DNA from: Cinnamomum chago
Taxonomy: Eukaryota; Streptophyta; Magnoliopsida; Laurales; Lauraceae
Reading direction: 5' to 3'
Length of the DNA: 64,000 nt
NCBI GenBank assembly: GCA_038049695.1
Contig: CP142454.1
Span: 15,694,501-15,758,500, forward strand
Shown here: piece after piece, positions 58,620-64,000 of the stretch
Layout of the letters: every line of letters begins with the position of its first letter
How positions within the stretch are numbered: position 1 is the first letter of the stretch
Translations under genes and position numbers: made by a program
Notes under the pieces: model-generated
What the model was told of the DNA's origin: nothing
The model's database searches: none
Seen by the model: the letters and a program-made list of their open reading frames with translations, nothing else

Positions 58620-59971
58620 TACAAATGAGACGTAATTTACCAAATGGCCGGCACGTAACATTGCTAAATAGAATACCAAACAGCAAGCTTTTCTGGCAAA
58701 GCCACATCTTCTTCATTCCACCACCCAAACCAATAATTGACAAGGACACAGATTGATTTTTTTGTTTTTTGGGTAGCTGTTTTGATTTGTTGGTTCTTTT
58801 CTGTTGAGGAATTCAATATTTAGATATGTATTGAATGGAGAGGCTTGCATTTCGCCAACTTTGTCTGTCCTCAAGTGTCGTGCCTTCCTCATTCTGCCAT
58901 CTCATCAACTAACTCCTTGTCCCACCCATTTATACTTCTTCCCTCTCACATACCCTCCATTTTATCTATTTTTCTTCTCTTAATAGGTATCTTTCTTCCT
59001 TTCTCTCCTTCTCTTTCTTTCTTTCTTTGACATTTTCAATCTCCAAGCTACCAACAATGTACATGTTTTTCTTTCCACTTTGATTTTATGAAACTCTAGT
59101 TGAGAAAATTTGCTCTATTTGATTGTAATCTTTATTAGTACATTGTTTTGAACCATTAAAATAGTTGTTATGGTCTTTGGGTCACTTTTCTTTTAGAAAA
59201 AAAAAAAAGAAAAGGAAGAAGAAATTGTTAGGAATTTTGGAAAGGCAGACATGTTTATTACAAAGCTGAAATGTGGAGTTGAAAGGCTTTCAATTTCTAT
59301 CTCAAGTAGTTGCAAAACCCACTTGTGTTTTGTTAATAACATTCTTTTTTTATGGTCTTGGATAGAATGGGTGTGTGTCTTTTTTTCTGAATTTCATAGC
59401 CTACTTAAAATTTGAAGTTCTGAGATGCCACTATAGTTCTTTACTTTGAGATGCAAATTGTCATTTTCTTTCGGTGAATAAAGTGCTGAAGCCTCATATA
59501 GGCCATGGAAGCAAGGAGTTTCTACTTTTGAATGGAAGCATTGATTGGTTTATTAAAAAAAAAAAAAACCCAAATTTGGAGGATCTCAATGGTACTCTTC
59601 CATTGTTTGTGGCTTTTGTGACCGAGGTTTTAGGAATTAGCCATGTCTCAAGTCAGTTATTGGTTCTACCGAGAGTCTCATGGACTACTTGACTCAAATT
59701 CAGTGGTGATCGAGTCTATCACCGATGCTTAGATTTAAAACCATGTTTGTGATGTCATTTTTCCATATAGTTGCAGATAATATGTAACTTTTTGGTTTTT
59801 TGGTTGTCATTTTGAATTGTTGGAAAAACAGGAACATAGATTTTGGTGGAGTTTCTGTTCTTAATGTATTTTTCATCTTTTGCATTGTGGCAGTGGAAAA
59901 GTAGGTCTTTTTGGAATGCTACAGTGCTGGGATTATTAAATCTCCCTCCATTGCTTTCACTTGCAACCACA
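58620..59971 (+). other. Promoter and 5' leader region of the SFH-type gene
   Basis: Pyrimidine-rich sequence (TTCTTCCCTCTC and CTTTCTTTCTTT, 58880..59030) looks like a 5' leader, and TTGTGGCAG at about 59893 could be the acceptor of a 5'-UTR intron. No separate gene is seen. Confidence 0.4.
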
Positions 59972-62900
59972 ATGAGCGACATCATGTCTGGACCCCTAGA
60001 TCGATTTGCAAAACCTGGTAATTGAATGAGTTCTTTTAGCTAAATTCCTTTCCAATTGTTCTTAAGCATTTGTTTTACTACTGGGCAAACGGAGACTTTG
60101 GTAGCGAGATACATATGAGATATGCATCTGGCTATTCAGATAAAAATTTAAATCACGTTGACAAAAAGTTTGATTGGTTTATGTAGGTTTCCATTTCTTA
60201 GTCTGATACATTGGTATCGTTCTTCGATACACACACAAATACAAATTAATGCAATTGCAATGAGGTTTTCAAACCTCAAATGTGATGTAGTATGAGATGA
60301 TTTAGTTTGTAAGGTTCATGGGGAGAGAAGTGTACAGGGAAGGAGAGTGAAAATACAATTCTCTGTACACGGAACTAGAGTGCAATTACAATTCTATCTT
60401 GGTTATGACAGCATAGATTTAGTAGGCTCTACTACCTTGAAAAGAGTTCGCACATTTTAGAATGTGATGGCTCTTGTATGTGTTAATTAGTGGAGGATAG
60501 GGAAGGCGTTCAAGAGTGGTATTAGCTTGGTCTCCATCTTATCTACGATGTTTCAAGCTTAATTTCAAATAAAGTTTCATCAGTAATCTTTGGCTGGCGG
60601 TATGAGAGGTATTTAGATTACAGAAGCATGGTGCAGCTGAACTTGATGATGCAAAACTAAATGCCCTGCTGATTGGATTGAAGAAAGCAAAAAGGATTTT
60701 CAATGGGCAAATCATCATTGGAGGGATTCTAGGTGTTGGAAGATGGGCTGGTCCCAATGACCCTGTCCTGTGTCATCATGCTGATTGCGTTGTGATCTTT
60801 GTGCCTAGGTATTTGTAGGTGCTTCTCTCATTTTTTAAGAGAAGAAAATTGGGAAGCTAATGTACTGTCCAAAAGGGGTGTCTTCTGTTTTTGCTTTTAT
60901 CCTATAATGATTTGTTTCATTTGATAATAGTTGTTGCCAAAGAAACAAAAATCAAAGATATAGTTGCTTGAATTTTACTTTCTGTTCCTTTTGGCTGTCT
61001 TCTCTGTAGTTTCATCTGACCTGCCACTAAATCTTAAAAATACAAAATGAAAGCATATTCTTCTTGAGGTAGTAGGTAGAGTTTCCATTCAAAAGGAAAA
61101 TAAAAAAGGGGTAGGAAGAATTCTAGGGCTCAGCAGCTTGAGAGACCTGTCATAACCAAGGAGCTATTCCAGAATCTCAAGCTGTACCTTGGTGAGCTTC
61201 TCAAATTCATTGTGAAAGTCAAATTGAAAGTGGATGCAATTCTAGAAGAGGCATCCTGTTTTTGGGTTCATACTACTATGACAATGTGTTTCAAGACAGT
61301 TCTTGATCCTCTCATTGCAGTAGCATAGATGGGGATATGTATGCCTCTTTCCTTTATCCCACGTCTTATTGCCTTTTGGTTAATTATGAACCTATAGCTT
61401 AGTAATTCTTCCAATTGTGAACCTATAGCTTGGTTAATTATGAACCTGTGCTCCCTTTAATAGAAACACCTTCTTTAAAGATTCATATGGTTATTATTTG
61501 AGTGAGGACCCTCTTTCACTATGCTATACTGTGATCCTTGTGATATCATCGCATCTTAATTCCTAAGAATCCTCAAGAGGATGCCGCCTATTGATCTTTG
61601 TAAGGCTACATTGGAAGCAGACAAGCAGTTGGAGGCATGGGTTATGTACACAACTCTGGTCCCATATACCATTCCAAATCCACATACAGAAGCACACAGA
61701 GGCTTATTCTTAGAGAACATCAATGTTTCTTATTAGATTGGAACAAACTGTTATGGCCCATGGGAATGGTAGAATGAGCCTGAGTGTAATAGTATAATGA
61801 CCTCCAAAAGTTTATCTGGCCATCAAATTGAGATGAAAAGATTTGTCCTGTTTATTTGATACCCTTGTTTATTTAATACTTTAGTAACAACTTTATTTGG
61901 TATGAAGATCATATTGCAATCCTTTAAAATGAAAAGCTGGGGTTTTCAAATGTTTTACCGGAATACAATTTGCTTCGAAATGTAACTCCTATGGATTAAA
62001 TATATGCAATGGGATTACTAATTTCCTCATGATATCTGCAAAATTTTTGTTCTAGTATCTAGTTCTGAACTGTCTTTCCCATTGCTTTCACTTGTTACAG
62101 GTCCTGATGGATCCTCTCGCCATTTTGAAAGGCGAAGATCTGACGTTGAGAATCCAGGGGATGATAGAAAGACTAGGGTTGGATCCCTGAAGAAAGCGAT
62201 AAATGCCTCCACAAAGTTCAGGCATTCTTTGACAAAGAAGACTAGGAGAAGCAGTAGAATCATGTCAGTTACCATAGAGGATGTTTGTGATGCTGAGGAA
62301 TTACAGGCTGTTGATGCATTCCGTCAGGCACTTATTTTAGAAGAATTATTACCTTCAAAGCATGATGATTATCACATGATGCTGAGGTCACTTTCTTTCA
62401 TTAACCCAATTATTAAGCTGTATATGTGCATAGATATAGATGTATCTGTAGAGATAACATGGAATTTTGGATACGTTGATACGTATTTATTGGCATGTCA
62501 CTAAAATTACACTTCTTGTATATGACACCTGTGATTATTGTAATGTGAAGCCGGTGCATTTAAAACATCACTGTCATGCAGTTCTAAGATTAAAACTTCT
62601 GTAAATATTGTTGTTGAAAACCAGTTATTGGTCTCTTATTTGTATTAGATAATGCAGGTTTTTGAAGGCTAGGAAATTCGATATTGCAAAAACGAAGCAA
62701 ATGTGGGCTGATATGCTTCAGTGGAGGAAGGAATTCGGTGCAGATACTGTTTTGGAGGTAATAGTCGTTCTTGGATATTTTCTATGCATAGTGTTTCTTT
62801 TTATATATGGACAGATACAGGTCCTCTTTTTTAGGATGGCTTTGCTAATTTCCACCCTGTGATGAGTGAAATATTTGATGTCCAAGGGACAACATGTGGC

Positions 62901-63929
62901 ATAATTTCAGTCCTATCGATAATCATGGTTTTACTTATTTTTTTTAGTGCTACTTTTAGTTGTTCTGCTATGTTGCTTTTATTATTATTATTATTTTTTC
63001 TATTATACTATTTGGTTGAAACTTTGAGAGCTGTCTGATTTTTCTGATGTTGTCGTATATCTGGCTTATTCCCTGTTATTTTAACTGTTCATGAAGGATT
63101 TTGAATTCAAAGAAATCAATGAAGTTCTGCAATACTATCCTCAATGTCATCATGGGGTAGATAAAGAAGGTAGGCCCGTTTATTTCGAGTCATTGGGAAA
63201 AGTTGATGCTGTTAAGCTGATGCAAGTTACAACCATGGATCGCTATGTTAAATATCATGTGAAGGAGTTCGAGAGAATCTTTGCAGTCAAGTTCCCATCT
63301 TGTTCAATTTCAGCAAAACGCCACATCGATCAAAGCACAACAATTCTGGATGTGCAGGGAGTGGTATGCGAAACTGATAACTCGGTGTTACAATTTTCTA
63401 GAGGATTGTTTCACTCAATTTCAAAATTTTATCATGGTTCTGTCTTCTAGGAAATAGGGAGGTCTTAGTACTTCTGTTTCTCTTTTTGTGCTCCTCTACC
63501 ATGCTTAAGATATGAGAGTGGCTCCTCAGGGACTTAAAAATTTTAATAAATCTGCAAGGGAGCTTGTCTCACGTCTTCAGAAGATCGATGGAAATAACTA
63601 TCCTGAAGTAATTCTGTTATCCTTGTTCATTTAAATTAAATGCATTAGAGATTTGGAAGATCCATTATGATAGCATTTATTTTTTTTCACTGCAGACTTT
63701 GTGCCGCATGTTCATCATAAATGCAGGCCCTGGCTTTAGGCTATTATGGAACTCTGTAAAGTCTTTCCTTGATCCACAAACCGCGGCAAAGATCCATGTG
63801 TGCAGTATTCTTTTCATTTAGTTTATAAATTTTTTTTTAACTAACAAATCCACATAACCAGTGAGGTTTTGACCTTCAGGTTCTTGGGAATAAATTTCAG
63901 AGCAGGTTGCTCGAAGTAATTGATGCCAG
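59972..63929 (+). CDS. Sec14-like phosphatidylinositol/phosphatidylcholine transfer protein (SFH type), 3'-partial
   Basis: Seven coding exons: 59972..60017, 62101..62386, 62658..62757, 63097..63363, 63530..63607, 63696..63797 and 63880..63929, all in phase; the gene continues past 64000. The start is ATG 59972 ([16 protein letters not shown]) or the in-frame ATG 59984 (MSGPLDRF), which matches the usual start of plant SFH proteins. It contains the basic [17 protein letters not shown] segment, the CRAL-TRIO N-domain ([33 protein letters not shown]) and the Sec14 lipid-binding domain ([71 protein letters not shown]). Such proteins exchange PI and PC on cytosolic membrane faces; plant SFH members support polarised growth and often carry a C-terminal nodulin domain, which would lie outside the window. 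Intron 1 is 2.1 kb. Confidence 0.93.
60600..60830 (+). mobile_element. Possible RNase H-like retroelement scrap in SFH intron 1
   Basis: The plus strand reads [20 protein letters not shown] and then [17 protein letters not shown] before a stop. The first part resembles the E-A-x-A-L-x-x-G-L-x-x-A-K pattern of LINE RNase H. It is weak and short. The rest of intron 1 (60018..62100) shows nothing else. Confidence 0.3.
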
Positions 63930-64000
63930 GTGATTTTTTTTGTCTATATGTCTGTGTGAGAAATGTGATATTTCTATGTTTTCAGCAATGGAAGTAAATT

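Noticed and set aside
63990-64000. Exon 8 of the SFH gene starting at TTTTCAG near 63995
   Set aside because: The joined reading (Ser-Asn-Gly-Ser) departs from the conserved DASELPEF path, so the true acceptor is probably beyond the window.

Overview
This window is nuclear DNA of a flowering plant. Every gene is split by GT-AG (twice GC-AG) introns, the proteins are plant types (bifunctional DHFR-TS, NPG1-like TPR protein, Sec14-like SFH protein, Tm-1-like protein, BCS1/HSR4-type AAA-ATPase), and the spacers hold typical angiosperm transposons (Cassandra TRIM, CACTA, hAT, Pack-MULE, LINE, SINE, Helitron-like). The genus cannot be read from the sequence. Introns of 2 to 7 kb loaded with transposons point to a medium or large genome.

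Layout. 1-9315 (+): the 3' eight exons of a Tm-1-like gene, cut off at the left edge. 13397-16443 (+): a two-exon AAA-ATPase preceded by a degenerate tandem-repeat array; its only intron holds a Pack-MULE carrying a photolyase-like gene fragment. 16444-21823: no convincing gene, one 5'-truncated LINE with a 19-bp target duplication. 21824-31058 (-): a complete ten-exon DHFR-TS gene whose 6.6-kb intron 7 is a nest of LINEs, gypsy LTR pieces and a 220-bp miniature LTR element. 32100-52350: about 20 kb without a convincing host gene, filled by SINEs, a hAT element with another element inside it, Helitron-like repeats, and a 2.4-kb CACTA element that hosts a three-LTR Cassandra TRIM with 5S-rRNA-like LTRs. 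52353-55937 (+): a complete five-exon NPG1/NPGR-type gene. 59972-63929 (+): the first seven coding exons of a Sec14/CRAL-TRIO (SFH-type) lipid-transfer protein gene that runs off the right edge.

The five genes are unrelated housekeeping or signalling genes (folate/dTMP synthesis, phosphoinositide transfer, calmodulin-binding TPR protein, AAA-ATPase, Tm-1-like protein). There is no operon-like logic. Exon boundaries were placed by hand from splice signals, reading phase and protein-family continuity, and all listed exons join in phase. The interest of the window lies mainly in its mobile elements: several have exact termini and target-site duplications, including nested and miniature forms.
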